Assembly: GCA_006535965.1 (NCBI GenBank)
Contig: QEAR01000019.1
Coordinates: 1 to 64,000, forward strand
Source of the DNA: Spizellomyces sp. 'palustris'
Lineage: Eukaryota; Chytridiomycota; Chytridiomycetes; Spizellomycetales; Spizellomycetaceae
Direction: 5' to 3'
Length of the DNA: 64,000 bases
This document shows positions 23,072 to 34,793 of this stretch, in pieces (the stretch's first letter is position 1; each line of letters opens with the position of its first letter). The notes beneath the pieces were generated by a model. The model was not told where the DNA came from. It was given only the letters and a program-made list of their open reading frames with translations, and did no database searches. The position numbers were made by a program, and so were the translations under genes.

Positions 23072-23270
23072 TTTGTGGATTGGGTGTTGCTGGACGAACC
23101 AATGTCACCAAGAGCTTTGCTTGGTTACGAAGTTCTGAGATCATCACGTGATTTCGTGCTTACGCGACCATTGCCTGTGTCGCGGTGTTCTTACATCTTT
23201 TGGTTGGTATTGGGCATTTCCATTGTGCCAGCTGCGATCTGGCCTTGACTTCTCGTTCGATGCTCGAGAA
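23072..23270. promoter_or_regulatory. Shared divergent promoter of TIM8 and the orphan gene
   Basis: Only 199 bases separate the two start codons, so the promoters must overlap or be compact. No specific element was recognised apart from a TCACGTGA palindrome near 23145, an E-box-like CACGTG core. Confidence 0.5.
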
Positions 23271-24093
23271 ATGGGTGCTAACGCGTCTTCGCATGCTGTA
23301 AATAACAGGCAATGTACGTGTTCGGCGAATATTTTCCAACTTTCATCACAACTGTCGCTCATGACCTGCAGTCTCCATTGAGCTGGTAACGTTAAAGCAA
23401 GGTTCAGATTCGGTCACCATTCGAATCGATCGCGACGATGTGCATATAAAGCTTTCCGGAGGATCAGAATCAACATTCAAGCTCAGTTCGCTGCTGGATG
23501 ACCCCGACCCCTCAACTCCCACGCATTGGAAATCTATTCAATCAATCGCTCGTTTAAGCACTGCCTCCTATCAGCGACTACGTGGGCGGAATCCAACTCT
23601 GACGGTAGATTACAGTGAGGATCTGCTGGTCACATTTTCTTTCAGAGTCACGGGAGAATGCCCAAAGGGATTATTGTTCATCGTCGCCGGGAGTTCAGGT
23701 GACGTTCAAGTGAGAAACTTGACGTGGTATCTCGCATAACAGCTAAGATCAGCGCTACTTACAGCCGAGCTGCAACGTGTTCTGTCAAAGGGGAACGACA
23801 TCTCTACGTCTGTATGTATAAGGCTTGGAATGCGGCGCTCTACGGCACCCAGCACTGACGTTGGCCCGTAATAGAACGCGCACGTAGTAAACCCGGATCC
23901 AACCTTAATCGTGAACGGTGATGGATTTAAGATCTACGAATGGACCTGGGCATACGTGGCTCCTCCTGCCACCGGACAAATGGAATTGAAAAGTATTGCG
24001 CTGCCTCCAACAGGCGGATGGAAAACTTCCTGTTACGTACGTAAAAGGTCGAATTTTATGGTCGAATCTCCCGTGCAACTCCTTGTGGACTAA
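23271..24093 (+). CDS. Orphan protein with N-myristoylation-like start
   Basis: Four exons (23271-23313, 23372-23698, 23765-23811, 23875-24093) give 211 residues. The start MGANASS fits the myristoylation pattern (Gly2, Ser6). No transmembrane helix or signal peptide is visible. The body is mixed alpha/beta with a conserved-looking core (LTVDYSEDLLVTFSFRVTGE, FIVAGSSAELQRVL) and ends NFMVESPVQLLVD. I do not recognise a family. Intron phases (1, 1, 0) connect cleanly and codon use resembles the neighbours, so a real gene is likely. It starts 199 bp from TIM8 on the opposite strand. Confidence 0.65.
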
Positions 24094-24236
24094 CGGAGCG
24101 ATTCAACAGTTTGGAATTCACGACTCTGAGGAAAAGCAATTCCAATCATTGGCTTCATTTGATTTTTTTGTTTCATGTAAGGACTTCGTTTGTTGACATG
24201 TGAACCCAAATTGCTCACTTGAAGACAATAGCCCCT

Positions 24237-27200
24237 ATGCCACCTCCTCCCACTCGTGCACACAGCCAAACCTCGTCTGTTGCACTCTCAGGCTTCAGCT
24301 CACGTAGAGAATCAGTTGTCGGATCTATAGAACCATCGGCAATTTCACCCCTATCTCCCCACAGCGAAGGAAACGAGTCAACCACCTCGCCACGATCGTC
24401 CGTCTCTTCACCAATTTCACCTGCTGTAATATCTCCAGCGGGTGTGGGGGGCCATCGCAGAGAACTTTCCAGCGGGACTGGAACCTCTATGCTCAATCTT
24501 GATGAAGTGGATGATGAGCCTGCCTTCCGCGCTACGATTGAGAGTTTGGAAAAAAAGACCGCCATCCTCAAACACGCAGTGAAGAAGACATCTAAGCAGG
24601 TGGACGAGTATGTTAATACCGCGCGATCTTTCATGCACGCTGGGAGAAGCCTTGCTGCAGCCATTTCAGCAATCCCCAATGTGGACGTTGCGGTAATTAA
24701 TCTTCTAAACGAAGTGCAGAAAGAAGTGGACAAGGGAACGGAGATCCTTTTGAATCAAGTTCAAGGGACATTCATCGAGCAACTTGATCTTCTGTACCGG
24801 ACTCAGATTAAAGCGGCTGAAGGTCAAAAGAAAGGCTTTGATCAAGAAGCAAAGGTTGTCGCTCTGATATCGTTAGCAAGTTCCTCTATCTCAGAAAACC
24901 AACATCGATATCCATTTAAATCATAGGATTTTAACGCTTCCGAGCAAAAGTACCTCTCCATCAAAAGCCACGACAAAAAGCTGCTTGAAGCGGACTCGAA
25001 ATGGCAAGAAAAGAAGAAAAATTATGAGCTGAGAAGGTACATACGAAACCTTTCTCGAGGATATTATGAAATTGGCTCATACCCAATCGCAGGCTGGATT
25101 ATTACTGTCATCTGAAAGATCTGCACGGAGCGCATATGGAACGAGATTTGAACTTCACTTTCACAGTGCTGGCGGAGAAACAGGTAGCGGAACAAAAGCA
25201 ACGCCTATTACTGAGTCGTCTCTTGAACTTTATGTTGCTATCCAGATGTCCTTTTTCAAGTCCATTGCCGATAAACTGATCAAAAAGAAAGATGACCTCG
25301 ACACCCTATCGAATAAATGGAAGGAGTCAAACGAAAAATATAACGAGGAAAAAAGGGAACGAGAGGAGAGGCGCAAGCTGATTGAATCGAAGGCTCAGCT
25401 ACTTATCGATAGCACTGGGACAGGGGAAGTCTTGAGTGATGAGGAAAATGGTCGACCATTATCCGCGGACGCGGCAGGAAATAAGTTCCGTGGTATCCGG
25501 GATTTGGTTCAAACACATGACTCGGAGTCGGCCTCGTTAGGGCGAAGAAAGAAGGTATGGTGTTTTTACATCTGGACGACAGTGGGTTTGGAGTGGAAAA
25601 GGATACTGACGCCTCTCCCTAGGGTTATCTCTTCGTTGCCGTAGCTCCAACAACAGGTGGTGGACATCAAAAGGCCACTGCTGGGTTACTTAGCTGGAGA
25701 AAACTTTGGTGTGTTCTGTTAGGTGGCCAATTACAAGGTAGGTTAAAGGACAGGCACAGTTTGCGTGTACGTTTTGAAGGATCAGCATGTGTGAATGCTT
25801 ATTTCACCATTGCCTTTGTCGTGCAGAATGTCTGTTGAAGAAGAATCAAGCAGAGTTAATCCACACCGTCAATCTACGGTTCTGCACAGTGCGCGAGGCC
25901 CGCAATATCGACCGACGCTTCGCCTTCGAATTAATAGGGCCTCATATTGGTCGCCGCATATATCAAGCATCTGATGCTGAAGATATGAAATCATGGATAG
26001 TAGTAATTCAAAACTCCATCGAAGGGATGCTCAGTGGAACCAGTACGATATTTGAGAACGTAGGACCCGACTACGTAGTACCTTTAGGGAGAGCAAGTCG
26101 TGCCATGACCCCATCCACAGAGAATTTGCCTGGCGGGGAACTCGATACGCAAATTCCAGGAAGAGTTCTAGAAATCATCAGAGAATCAGATCCAGCAAAT
26201 TCAGGTATGACCTAACGGTGAGTTGCTCTACCAGAAACAGTATTCTCACTTAATTTGTGGGGTTTTTGCAGTTTGTGCAGAATGCGGTGCGAAGGGGCCA
26301 GACTGGATTAGCATCAACTTGGGGTGCATTTTATGTATTGGTGAGTTGTCCCTGATATCGTTAGCTCGGCGCACATCTGATTTAACATCAATACTTTAGA
26401 TTGCTCTGGAATTCATCGCAGTCTTGGGACCCATATTACGAAGGTACTCTTTTTATGCTGTTTATGGGTCTCTAGCGTGTTACCTAATGACACTTTTGCA
26501 GATTCGTTCTCTCACCCTTGATACGGTGAGTTGGACTCCAGAATTGATGGCAGTGTTGAAGAATATCGGAAACGCGAAATCCAATTCCATATGGGAAGCG
26601 ACGGCAACACCCGAAACAAAGCCCACTGCAACGGACCGGCGAGATCTTAAGGCCCAATACATTCGTGACAAGGTAATCGGTGAAAAAAGTTTCTCGTATG
26701 TTCTACGCACTCACTCGGACGGCTCACATCCGTCTTGACTAGTACGTGAGTCGCACGTTTCTCGACAAATCGTCACTCCAATACGAGCGCACCGAAAGCG
26801 ATCCGCAGAAGCTATTACAGAAAGCAGCACATGATAAAGACGTACTTGCCGCTTTGAAGGCAATGGCCTTCGGTGCAGATATCAATTTTTCCAATTCCTC
26901 AACACACAGCGCCCTCGTAACCGCCCTCGGCTATCCCTCGCCACCGCCACCACGACGTAACAGTTCTATTATACAGCCTCTCCCATTATCATCTCCTTCA
27001 CCCACTTCATCCGCACATCCAATCAGTTCCTGTGTTAAGACATCAATGTCACCGTCTCCCCGAGTGGTCGTGGCAGAATTCCTCCTTCAAAATGGCGCAA
27101 GAATTGATGCTATCGACGAAGTCCCGACTACCGCCGGTCCAAATGTGCTTTGTTTTGATGGCGAGCAAACTCTTCCTGGCGTGGAAGGCTCCGTAACGAG

Positions 27201-27528
27201 GCGAATGAATGCACTACATTTTGCTGCCTTATATCACGATGTGGAGGCGGTTGTATTTTTGCTGGGTAAAGGTGCAGATCCGAATATTCATGTAAGAATA
27301 ATCCCTCGTTACATAGACCATAAATCCGCAGTTTGCTGATCTTGACATAATTTTTAGGACGGATTGGGGAAGGCGCCACTAGAATTGGTGGAGATTGGGA
27401 GAAGGTGGAGATCCAAATCAGCCACTGCTTCATATCCAGAGCCAGACGGATCTAGTTCAACATCGGATGCTGGTATATCGTGCGAAGGAAGGTTAAGAGA
27501 TGCTTTGGCAAAGTGGCAAAATAGATAG
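24237..27528 (+). CDS. ACAP-type ArfGAP (BAR-PH-ArfGAP-ankyrin)
   Basis: Eleven exons (24237-24854, 24927-25036, 25093-25183, 25246-25554, 25623-25737, 25827-26204, 26272-26340, 26400-26443, 26502-26672, 26743-27291, 27358-27528) give 874 residues. After a Ser/Pro-rich N-terminus, a BAR domain spans about 90-310 (FRATIESLEKKTAILKHAVK, LDYYCHLKDLHGAHMERDL). A PH domain runs about 376-480 (GYLFVAVAP, WRKLWCVLLGGQL, MKSWIVVIQNSI). The ArfGAP zinc finger starts near 540 with exact CX2CX16CX2C spacing, and the arginine finger in GIHRSLGTH. Three ankyrin-like units close the protein (LLQNGARIDAID, MNALHFAALYHDVEAVVFLL). It should sense curved phosphoinositide membranes and stimulate GTP hydrolysis by Arf. 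The first ATG of the frame was chosen. Confidence 0.93.
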
Positions 27529-27648
27529 CTTTTCACATCGTGCTCATATTTATAAATATTGTACAAACCATGGTCGATAGTATTAATAACGCATAAACAG
27601 TATTTGGGGGATCCGTGACGATATCCTTTGAGCGGGGTAGCAGATATA

Positions 27649-28361
27649 TTACAGCCACAGAGGATGATTGATGGGAACACGAACCAAGTCGGTATCAAAG
27701 AGCTCAATAAACTGTTCGTTAAGTACGCGGACCTTTGGTCCTGCATACCGGCGATACTCTTCAAATATCGATGTCAGATTCCATCGTTGCAACTTTCGAA
27801 GGCAGCCAATCACTGTCCCTAGAGTAGGAATGTAAGCCACACAGAATCCTGTTGGAAGTGGTACGTTCTGATCCCCACCTGTACGATGTCGTCCCAAATT
27901 GCACATTACAATCATTGGATAAGATTTTGGATCAAGTATTAGCTCCAAGGCCTCCAATACCACCTCCTCTGATATTGGATCCCACGCATTTGCAGAAACG
28001 TTAATCCCCAGGTGATGAAACTGAATCTCTTGGTCTTCAATGAAGTTCAAACTGACAAATCGAAAAACTTCGACTGAGTGATTTTGAGCAAGTTGTAAAC
28101 GTGCCAGCCTAAATGAGCAAATGCTCACAATCTTTGGTTTGGATCTTCGGGAGCCAGGAAGATTACCGTTTTGAGACCGAGCTTCTCGAGAAACGGAAAA
28201 TTCAATTCATTGGGTTGCCCCGACCGGTAGAGGTCTTCCTCCACCATTCCAAAATTCTACACACAGACAAAGAAGAAGGCCGCCACATGAGCGATGTATT
28301 TTCAAAGCTGCCATCTCTGACAGCTTACCAGAGGAGGTATATAGTGCTGCGAATGCGTCAT
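27649..28361 (-). CDS. OCA1/SIW14-type atypical dual-specificity phosphatase
   Basis: Four exons (28361-28329, 28256-28129, 28051-27879, 27818-27649) give 167 residues. The opening PPLNFGMVEEDLYRSGQPNE, then LGLKTVIFLAPEDPNQ and FIEDQEIQFHHLGIN, and the catalytic loop CNLGRHRTGTVIGCLRKLQ (Cys-x5-Arg intact) identify the fungal/plant PFA-DSP family, with QRWNLTSIFEEYRRYAGPK closing the fold. Siw14 removes the beta-phosphate of 5-InsP7; Oca1 acts in oxidant-induced cell-cycle arrest. The catalytic Cys argues for an active enzyme. The 77-nt second intron (28128-28052) also contains an early AG; using it would insert about 20 foreign residues. Confidence 0.92.
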
Positions 28362-28528
28362 CGTCTAGATAGATCTTGCGAACGAATGCTGTTCATTTGG
28401 CAATAGGGTTAGCCATCCACGATGTTCGAATGCATTCTAATGTATCAATAATGCATCAAGCCAAACACAATTAGGAGCAAGTTCACTGTGCAGCGCCCCG
28501 CTTTCCCATCCGCAAGGTAGAGGGCATC

Positions 28529-28819
28529 ATGCCACCGCCAGGGCTGCAACAGCGAGCGATAATACCTATTGAAAGCAGTGTGCCCTCAGAGGCATTAGAT
28601 CCGCCCTTCCCTCCTGCATCGCCAATACCTGTGCCTCCAAATTTTGTCGGCGGCGCTCCGCCTTCCTCTCCCCACGTCAACCAACCACCTGCTGTTGGAT
28701 GGACTGTTCTCAAATTCCTGGTATTACTCCATTTGGTTCCGTTACTTTATTGGCTGTACGCGGTGGTGAAAAGTTGGAGATTGTCACGCGCTCGGTCAGT
28801 TTCGAAACATGAACTTTGA
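28529..28819 (+). CDS. Small Pro-rich single-pass membrane protein, hypothetical
   Basis: ATG 28529 to TGA 28819 gives 96 residues. The first half is rich in Pro and Ser (PPFPPASPIPVPPNF); the second has one transmembrane segment (VLKFLVLLHLVPLLYWLYAVV) followed by a basic tail (KSWRLSRARS). A possible donor (GTCAGT) inside the last codons could replace the final residues with those of an exon after the AG near 28880, so the C-terminus is uncertain. The family is not recognised. It starts 167 bp from the phosphatase, divergent. Confidence 0.5.
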   Translation: MPPPGLQQRAIIPIESSVPSEALDPPFPPASPIPVPPNFVGGAPPSSPHVNQPPAVGWTVLKFLVLLHLVPLLYWLYAVVKSWRLSRARSVSKHEL

Positions 28820-29308
28820 CTGCGGGGGCTGTTTCTTATCTAGATATGAAATGATCTCACAATCTTTTCTTATGATAGACCTCCCTCACCAAAGATCCGA
28901 CTGCAGGACGTTCGTAATCTTCGCCAGCTCAGGAGGATGATGTAACATACTCACCATCGAACTCGGCTGTCTCCGCTATTTCTTACAGTACCTTATACCC
29001 CAACCTCCCTCGAAACTGCGGTCTCGATGTGTGGTCCAATGTCTGCTTTCTGTATATACTGTAAATGTAATCTCTTGCGAGAGCCCTTGCGCGCTAGGCA
29101 GGTCCGCACTGGAGAGATCTATTAATATAAATCGCTGTATGATAATTGACATAAAACGGATGCCAAGGATGGATGCGTAGTAAAATACAGACATCCTGTG
29201 CAGTATCCTTCTGTACATGAAATATATTACGATAAAATGAAGTATCTACCAAAACCCGCCCACGCAGTGTCTGACGCGGCTCCTCTGTCAGAGCGCCGTC
29301 AGAAGGAA
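28820..29308. other. Convergent 3' spacer, no gene seen
   Basis: 489 bases between converging genes. Low-information, AT-richer sequence without motif; may contain a small terminal exon of the upstream gene. Confidence 0.5.
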
Positions 29309-30518
29309 TTATTGCGGCTGTCTCTCACCTACTGTTGTATCTTGTGAATGTGCAACCGCCGAATGGTGTCCCGTCATCAACAGTCGACCATTTGAAACCG
29401 ACGTGAGATGCGTACCATCTGGGCTTGATTGTATGTGGTTCTGCAAGCGCGACGGTTGGACCATATGGAAAACTGACTTGACTTGTTCTTGTTCTTGTTG
29501 CTGCTGCTGTTGTTGTTGAAGATGTTTCTGCATTGCAGCGAGCGCGACCGCCATCTGATCGGAAGATCCAACCAGTAGTTGTGTTTTAGTTTTCCGTTCT
29601 TTCACGGCTGCATTATGCTTGATCGTCTTGAGATGCGTGCCCACATTGGACAGCTGAGGTTGGCGTCCACCGTTTCGGAGTGATATAGTTACTGGTCGAG
29701 AATTGCACACCAAGCACTTCCAGACGCCCTCCACGCTACGGCGGTCCGGAGTCTGCTGAACGTTGATCTGATAATCGATGTCTTTGCGAATATGTCGCGT
29801 AACCGGAGATTCCGCCAGATGTCGTTCCAGGAAAGACTGCAGGGCTGGAAGGGTCAAAGTGGGTTGTGGCGAGGTTTCTTCTACCATCCTTCGTCGTTTC
29901 CCCAATGGGGTGCCCTCAAATGTGTACATCAGGTGACGGTTGGTCAGATCGTCACCATTTTCGTCGTACGGTCGACTTTGAACGTACTACGTTCCAAAGT
30001 ATTGACGTAATTAGAATCATACAGCAATCCAATTTTGCTTTTATTCGTACCTGCATTATAAGCTTCTTGTGACCAGGTTTCAACACCTTCTTAGTGTAGG
30101 TCTCAGCATCGTTCAAGTCGTTCACGGTCAAAGTCCTGACTGCGTGCAGAGATTCGAAGCCAGCCTCATACAAAAGTTCTATAGCTTCTGCAGGGATGTA
30201 GTCTTGGAGCTGGTCGATAAGACGTTGACATTCTTCGTTGAGGTCCAGAGACCCCTCCAGTGAAGATGACGACGGGCCGTCTGGCAGCGGGCTAACGGGA
30301 AGAAGATTATCGGGATGGTGCTCAGATCCCGACGGATCTTGGTGCAAACCCGGAGATTGTGAGAGAGACATCAGGGCGTCGGCCCCACTATCATGCTCCA
30401 TACGTCCTGGACGACGATCTTGCGATTTTCCTCCTGAAGGGCAACCCAGACGAGTTGGGGCCGAGCTCTCTGACGCGTTAGAATCTGACCAATCGGTTAA
30501 ATCCGGAAATGGGGGCAT
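29309..30518 (-). CDS. Nuclear-type orphan with SAM-like and zinc-finger-like segments
   Basis: Two exons (30518-30051, 29986-29309) give 381 residues. The acidic, Ser/Pro-rich N-terminus is followed by a helical segment at about 95-155 (IDQLQDYIPAEAIELLYEAG, VNDLNDAETYTKKVLKPGHK) that resembles a SAM-type bundle. A PLGKRRRM stretch could be a nuclear signal. A Cys/His cluster WKCLVCNSRP...HLKTIKHN resembles a BED/C2H2-type finger (CX2C then HX4H). A glutamine tract and Ser/His-rich tail follow. A DNA- or RNA-binding role is plausible but is inference; no named family was recognised. Confidence 0.62.
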
Positions 30519-30881
30519 TTAATGCTCATGTGACCTTATATAATCAAGGAGCGTCGCGTGAACACCTCCCTCCTGTGGAACACCGTTCAGGAGGAGTCCA
30601 AGCCGATCTCCGTCCATTATCCCCATTCCGCTGCTAAACTGCCCGTTGGGCCGATATTTATTCTGCGTCATTGTTTACTGTCGTAAATAGAGAAGAATCG
30701 CTTGTAGAAGACACATCTTCATTCACATTTTGCACTCACATGGGACAAGAGACCTCCAGTTTTGAAGGTGGGATGACCGTTGCAAGTGCAAGGGTAGGCA
30801 ATACATCTAACCAAGGTGACATACCGTTCCTCCCAAGATACTGAGTCTTCTGCCCATCTACCGGCGGATTTGGATTTTAGT
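30519..30881. promoter_or_regulatory. Divergent promoter region
   Basis: 363 bases between the zinc-finger-like orphan and the F-box gene. It includes a short upstream frame beginning at ATG 30739. The F-box frame itself stays open back to 30816 without an ATG, so an upstream coding exon cannot be excluded. Confidence 0.4.
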
Positions 30882-32105
30882 ATGAACACTCAAATTTCAA
30901 AGCCCGCTGAGCCCCTGGTTCTTTCTCGTCACAACAAAGCTTCGTCAGTTTCATCCTGTTCCTACTCGTCCTCGTCTTCATGGATATCAGATACCACAAC
31001 CCTTGTGGACATCACAGATATTATGGTCTCTCTCTACAGCCCGATTCAAGACCTGCCGACTGATCTTCTTCTCCACCTTCTCCGCTACCTCCCTCCACTT
31101 TCGCTCCATACGCTGTCGCGTACTTGCAAACCATTGCATAAACTAATAGCCGCAAACCTAGATGCACTGTACAGATACCACACTATAACGCGCTTTGGTC
31201 TGTCTTCGCCTCATCTCAAGCACTACCATGCTCTTAGGCTTGCTCACGAAGGCATTCAAGAACAGACGTGGGCGGACATGTATTGGAGGCTCACCGTCTG
31301 CAAGACTCGATGGGTCGGCTGGGCTCTGGACAGAGCTACGAATGGCTTCGAAGCATATGCAATGGAGTTTGTTATCAGGGATGTAGGGCTGCTGTCAAAG
31401 CGAAAGGGAGACATGAGCATCGATGCAGTTTGCAGATGGAGATCGGTTGGTGATGCGCTTACGGGCGTTTCGGGGACACTGTCTATTCCGTCGCATCATA
31501 GCACACAACCAACGTCCATATCGTTTGTTGAACATACGCTCCTTCGTGGCCCAAACACAATTGCGTTGCCAAACCGGTATGTCGGCTCCATTTGGGGATC
31601 TGTAATGATCGGGTGGTACGATCCCGGTGGAACGAGAGACATGCGGGGTGTGTTCGGGGTTGTCATGGAAGAATGCTTTGGCGAGGACTGCATCGCTCCA
31701 TCTTCAAATCTCGATGATCAACCTCTATTCGACATGCTCTCTGATGGACGACAAGTGATTTTTAACTACTCTGGCATACTTACGAATGTTGAGGAAGGTA
31801 CAAACTACTCCATCGCTCTGCGCGTCGACTTGCTAAGCAATACGGGCTCCCTCGCAATTGCAAATGGCAATTCCAGCCGGCCCTTTACCTTATGTGCGTC
31901 CGGACGCACCTTGTATGTACAGCTCCCGTCACCACCAAGTACCAACAGCGAAGCACTGTCCTGGTGGGAGATACCCCGATTTAATGGACCAGAGGGTGAA
32001 GTAGACCTGAGGAAAGTAGGGAATGGAGTCCTCGGATTATTTAGAGAACCGGCTCTTGGCGTATTTTATGTCAGACCGTGCGGCGAAGACCAGAATTACC
32101 GCTAA
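30882..32105 (+). CDS. F-box protein
   Basis: A single exon with first ATG at 30882 and TAA at 32105 gives 407 residues. After a Ser-rich leader, an F-box lies at about 50-95: IQDLPTDLLLHLLRYLPPLS followed by LHTLSRTCKPLHKLI, the pattern that binds Skp1. The rest (WADMYWRLTVCKTRWVGWAL, RGPNTIALPNRYVGSIWGSV) has no WD40, LRR or Kelch repeats that I can see and may be a beta-rich substrate domain. It probably acts as a substrate receptor of an SCF ubiquitin ligase; the substrate is unknown. Confidence 0.78.
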   Translation: MNTQISKPAEPLVLSRHNKASSVSSCSYSSSSSWISDTTTLVDITDIMVSLYSPIQDLPTDLLLHLLRYLPPLSLHTLSRTCKPLHKLIAANLDALYRYHTITRFGLSSPHLKHYHALRLAHEGIQEQTWADMYWRLTVCKTRWVGWALDRATNGFEAYAMEFVIRDVGLLSKRKGDMSIDAVCRWRSVGDALTGVSGTLSIPSHHSTQPTSISFVEHTLLRGPNTIALPNRYVGSIWGSVMIGWYDPGGTRDMRGVFGVVMEECFGEDCIAPSSNLDDQPLFDMLSDGRQVIFNYSGILTNVEEGTNYSIALRVDLLSNTGSLAIANGNSSRPFTLCASGRTLYVQLPSPPSTNSEALSWWEIPRFNGPEGEVDLRKVGNGVLGLFREPALGVFYVRPCGEDQNYR

Positions 32106-32191
32106 TTTGGAAAGGATTTAAAGGCTGTATCAAGATTATACAAGAAACGCTCAAATGCCGTAAACTCTACACGTAAATAAATGTATATACA

Positions 32192-33394
32192 TCATTTCGT
32201 TCTTCTTTTCTTCTTTTTACCATCGTCCATATCTACATTTCGCAGCCCTCCCTTTTGATGTACTTGTTTCACAGCCTATACATCGAAAGGTCGTCCAATA
32301 TTAGTCATGTCTTCTTCCGCATGCCCATGTCGCCAGTAGTACAAACCTTCGTAATGTTGAGTACTTTTCCATCCTCGCCTTTCAATATCTTCTTTGCCAC
32401 TTTCATCGCCCCCTCCTTCTCAGTTGAAGCGTCCACCGTTGCAGGTTCGAATTTGCGTTTTCCCCGCTTAATCTTGATCTTATCCTCATTTCTTAGTTGT
32501 GCGTCGAATCTACCCAGACTTGCAGTCGATCCTTTGGACTCCACAATCTTCTTCTGTACTTCTGCCTTCCGAACTTCGCGCGGATTCCGGCCCGCAGCGG
32601 TGGCGCTGGCCTCCTCAGCGTTGCGACGTTCTTGCTTTTTGTTCTTTTCGACTCTCTCCTTCTTTTCCTCTCGGCGCTTTTCATACTGATCCTCCATTGG
32701 GTCTACAGTTCAATTATATGGCGTTAGCCTTCTGGACCTTCCTGCAGGTCTGAAAGTATGCAGTGCACCTACCAGCATTTTCCGGCACCTCCAGTAACCA
32801 ATCATCAGTTGTCTGATTAGCCCCTTTATATCCCCATCGTGGCTTGTACTCGCCGACGCCCTCATCGTACACCATTCGAGATGTTTTACGCTTTTGGATT
32901 CCTTTGGTTTTGGCAAACGTCTCCCATCGGGTCAAGGTTTTTTCTTTGGGAATCTGATGAAATCGATATTCGTGAGTCTCACATAGTCGAAAATCCCTAG
33001 ATACTTGTTGCACGGTTACACTCATCACATCATACCGGTTTTGCTCGAGGTATTTGTGTGGTTGCATCTGGGAGTTTTGCAAACACGCCCTCTTGGGTTG
33101 TCTCTGTTGGTAGACCAAAAATCTGGTTCACGAGCAGTTGGGCCCCTTCCCGAGCGAGGCTCTTGAGATAAGTATCCGGGCTAGAGCGGAGTACGGCATG
33201 GTCCACAGGATTTGTGTCAAATGCGACGAGATTGCCCAGGTCAAAGTCTACAGGAATGGCCTTTTCCACCTCTGTCGATTTACTGATATGCCGGGTCAAT
33301 AGCTGAGGAATGGCAAAGGATATCCATTGTGAGCAACAAATAAAAATACATACTATTTCTCCTTGAGCGTCCGAAGCTGTGCGACGACGTCCAT
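32192..33394 (-). CDS. RRS1: RRS1, ribosome biogenesis factor
   Basis: Five exons (33394-33354, 33282-33036, 32953-32773, 32702-32347, 32275-32192) give 302 residues. The family blocks are present: VDFDLGNLVAFDTNPVD, LLVNQIFGLPTE, TLTRWETFAKTKGIQKRKT, MVYDEGVGEYKPRWGYKGAN and a strongly basic C-terminus ending GKKKKRRTK. Rrs1 with Rpf2 loads the 5S RNP onto pre-60S particles in the nucleolus. The last exon is inferred from a GTTTGT donor at 32346 and an acceptor at 32276; without it the protein would end in an unlike tail (VCTTGDMGM). The start lies 245 bp from the divergent ketoreductase. Confidence 0.92.
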
Positions 33395-33639
33395 GGTTGA
33401 CCTGTTCTGTGTCGTTTGCAAATGCAGGAACTTTTGTGAGTGTTGGAATTGCAACGCAGCTCCGAAAATCCAAAAAGAATTATGAAACCACATTCTATGA
33501 TTCGAGCCAGCTCGTTGTGGCTTGTCGGATGAGTAATTCAATCGATCGTCATCACATCATGGAATGATTGACTTGTCAAACAGAGGCATCATAAAAGGCC
33601 ACGACTTCTCATCGAACCCGTAGCCGTACTTTCCTCACC

Positions 33640-34793
33640 ATGTCTGTCGTACCTGCTGGCTCAAAGATCCTCGTCACTGGCATTACTGGCTTCATAGCCG
33701 CACACGTAGCAGAGCAACTACTTGCGGCTGGCTTTCGTGTGAGAGGAACAGTGCGATCTCTTGCAAAAGCTGAGCATCTGAAACAACGCTTCGCGTCGTA
33801 CGGTGACAAGATTGAGTTTACCGTCGTGGAAGATCTCGAAAAGCATGGTGGATTTGATGAAGCTGTGAAAGGTTTGTCTGAATTGCAGCCACTATAACGA
33901 AGCAGACGATAACTTTCATTTCAGGTGTGGCGGGAATCGCACACGTTGCAAGTCCATTTCATTTCAACGTCGAAGATCCCTGGAAGGATCTAATTAATCC
34001 CGCAGTCCAAGGCACTCTTTCCATTTTGGAAGCTGCTGCCGTCACCGAAGGAATACGTCGGGTGGTCATCACGTCATCTTTCGCAGCCATTGCTCATCCT
34101 GCGGAGGCTGGTTACAAGTTTACTGAAGAGGACTGGAATGACTGGGCATTGAAAGAGGTTGAGGCGAAAGGAAAGGATGTAGACGCTGGTGTTGCTTATA
34201 GAGCCTCCAAATCCGAGGCTGAACGAAAAGCCTGGAACTTCGTCAAGGAGAAAAAGGTAATTGCATTGAATCATCTTCGGTTGGGTTAGGTATCGTGTTA
34301 ACACATTTACGCCCGCTGACAGCCGAAGTTTGACGTGGCGACTATCAATCCAGTCTTTGTCTTTGGCCCAATCATCACGGATGTACCATCCCCGGACGCT
34401 ATCCCCACTTCGGTTGGTTTGCTGTACAAGTACTTTGCTGGAGAGCATAAATCTATTGGGCCCAGTACCCCTTCTATGGCGTTTGTCGATGTACGAGATG
34501 TGGCCAAAGCTCACGTTGAGGCGTTGGTACGCCCCGAGGCTGGTGGACAACGTTTTCTCACCGCCGCGGGCGTATTCTCATGGCAAGAAGTCGCTGACAT
34601 TTTGCGAGAGGTGTACCCTGACCGACCGATACCTGAAGGCAACCCGGGGAAGATCCGTAATGGTGATGAGACTATTGTCTATGGGGAGCGCGCCAATAAG
34701 GTGCTTGGAATTGATTTCATTCAGCTAAAGCAGTCCGTCAAGGATACAGCTGAGAATCTGGTGCAACTGGAGAAGAAGTGGGCAGCACGCTAG
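33640..34793 (+). CDS. NAD(P)-dependent ketoreductase, GRE2/dihydroflavonol-reductase-like
   Basis: Three exons (33640-33871, 33925-34256, 34323-34793) give 344 residues of the extended short-chain dehydrogenase family. The Rossmann motif is ILVTGITGFIAAHVAEQLL, followed by GFRVRGTVRS, VAGIAHVASPFHF, RRVVITSSFAAI (catalytic Ser) and the YxxxK pair in YRASKSEAE. NPVFVFGP and FVDVRDVAKAHVEAL are also family blocks. Yeast relatives (Gre2, Ydr541c) reduce methylglyoxal, isovaleraldehyde and other carbonyls with NADPH; substrate here is open. Cytosolic, no signal seen. Confidence 0.92.

Noticed and set aside
28109-28128. A 20-nt GT..AG intron in the OCA1/SIW14-type phosphatase gene
   Set aside because: It restores frame but inserts about 20 residues absent from the family. 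Using the later acceptor at 28052 (77-nt intron) gives PEDPNQRFLNFIEDQEIQF, a clean match.
30739-30881. Upstream exon for the F-box gene starting at ATG 30739
   Set aside because: The only in-phase join needs a 22-nt intron; the first in-frame ATG at 30882 already precedes the F-box.
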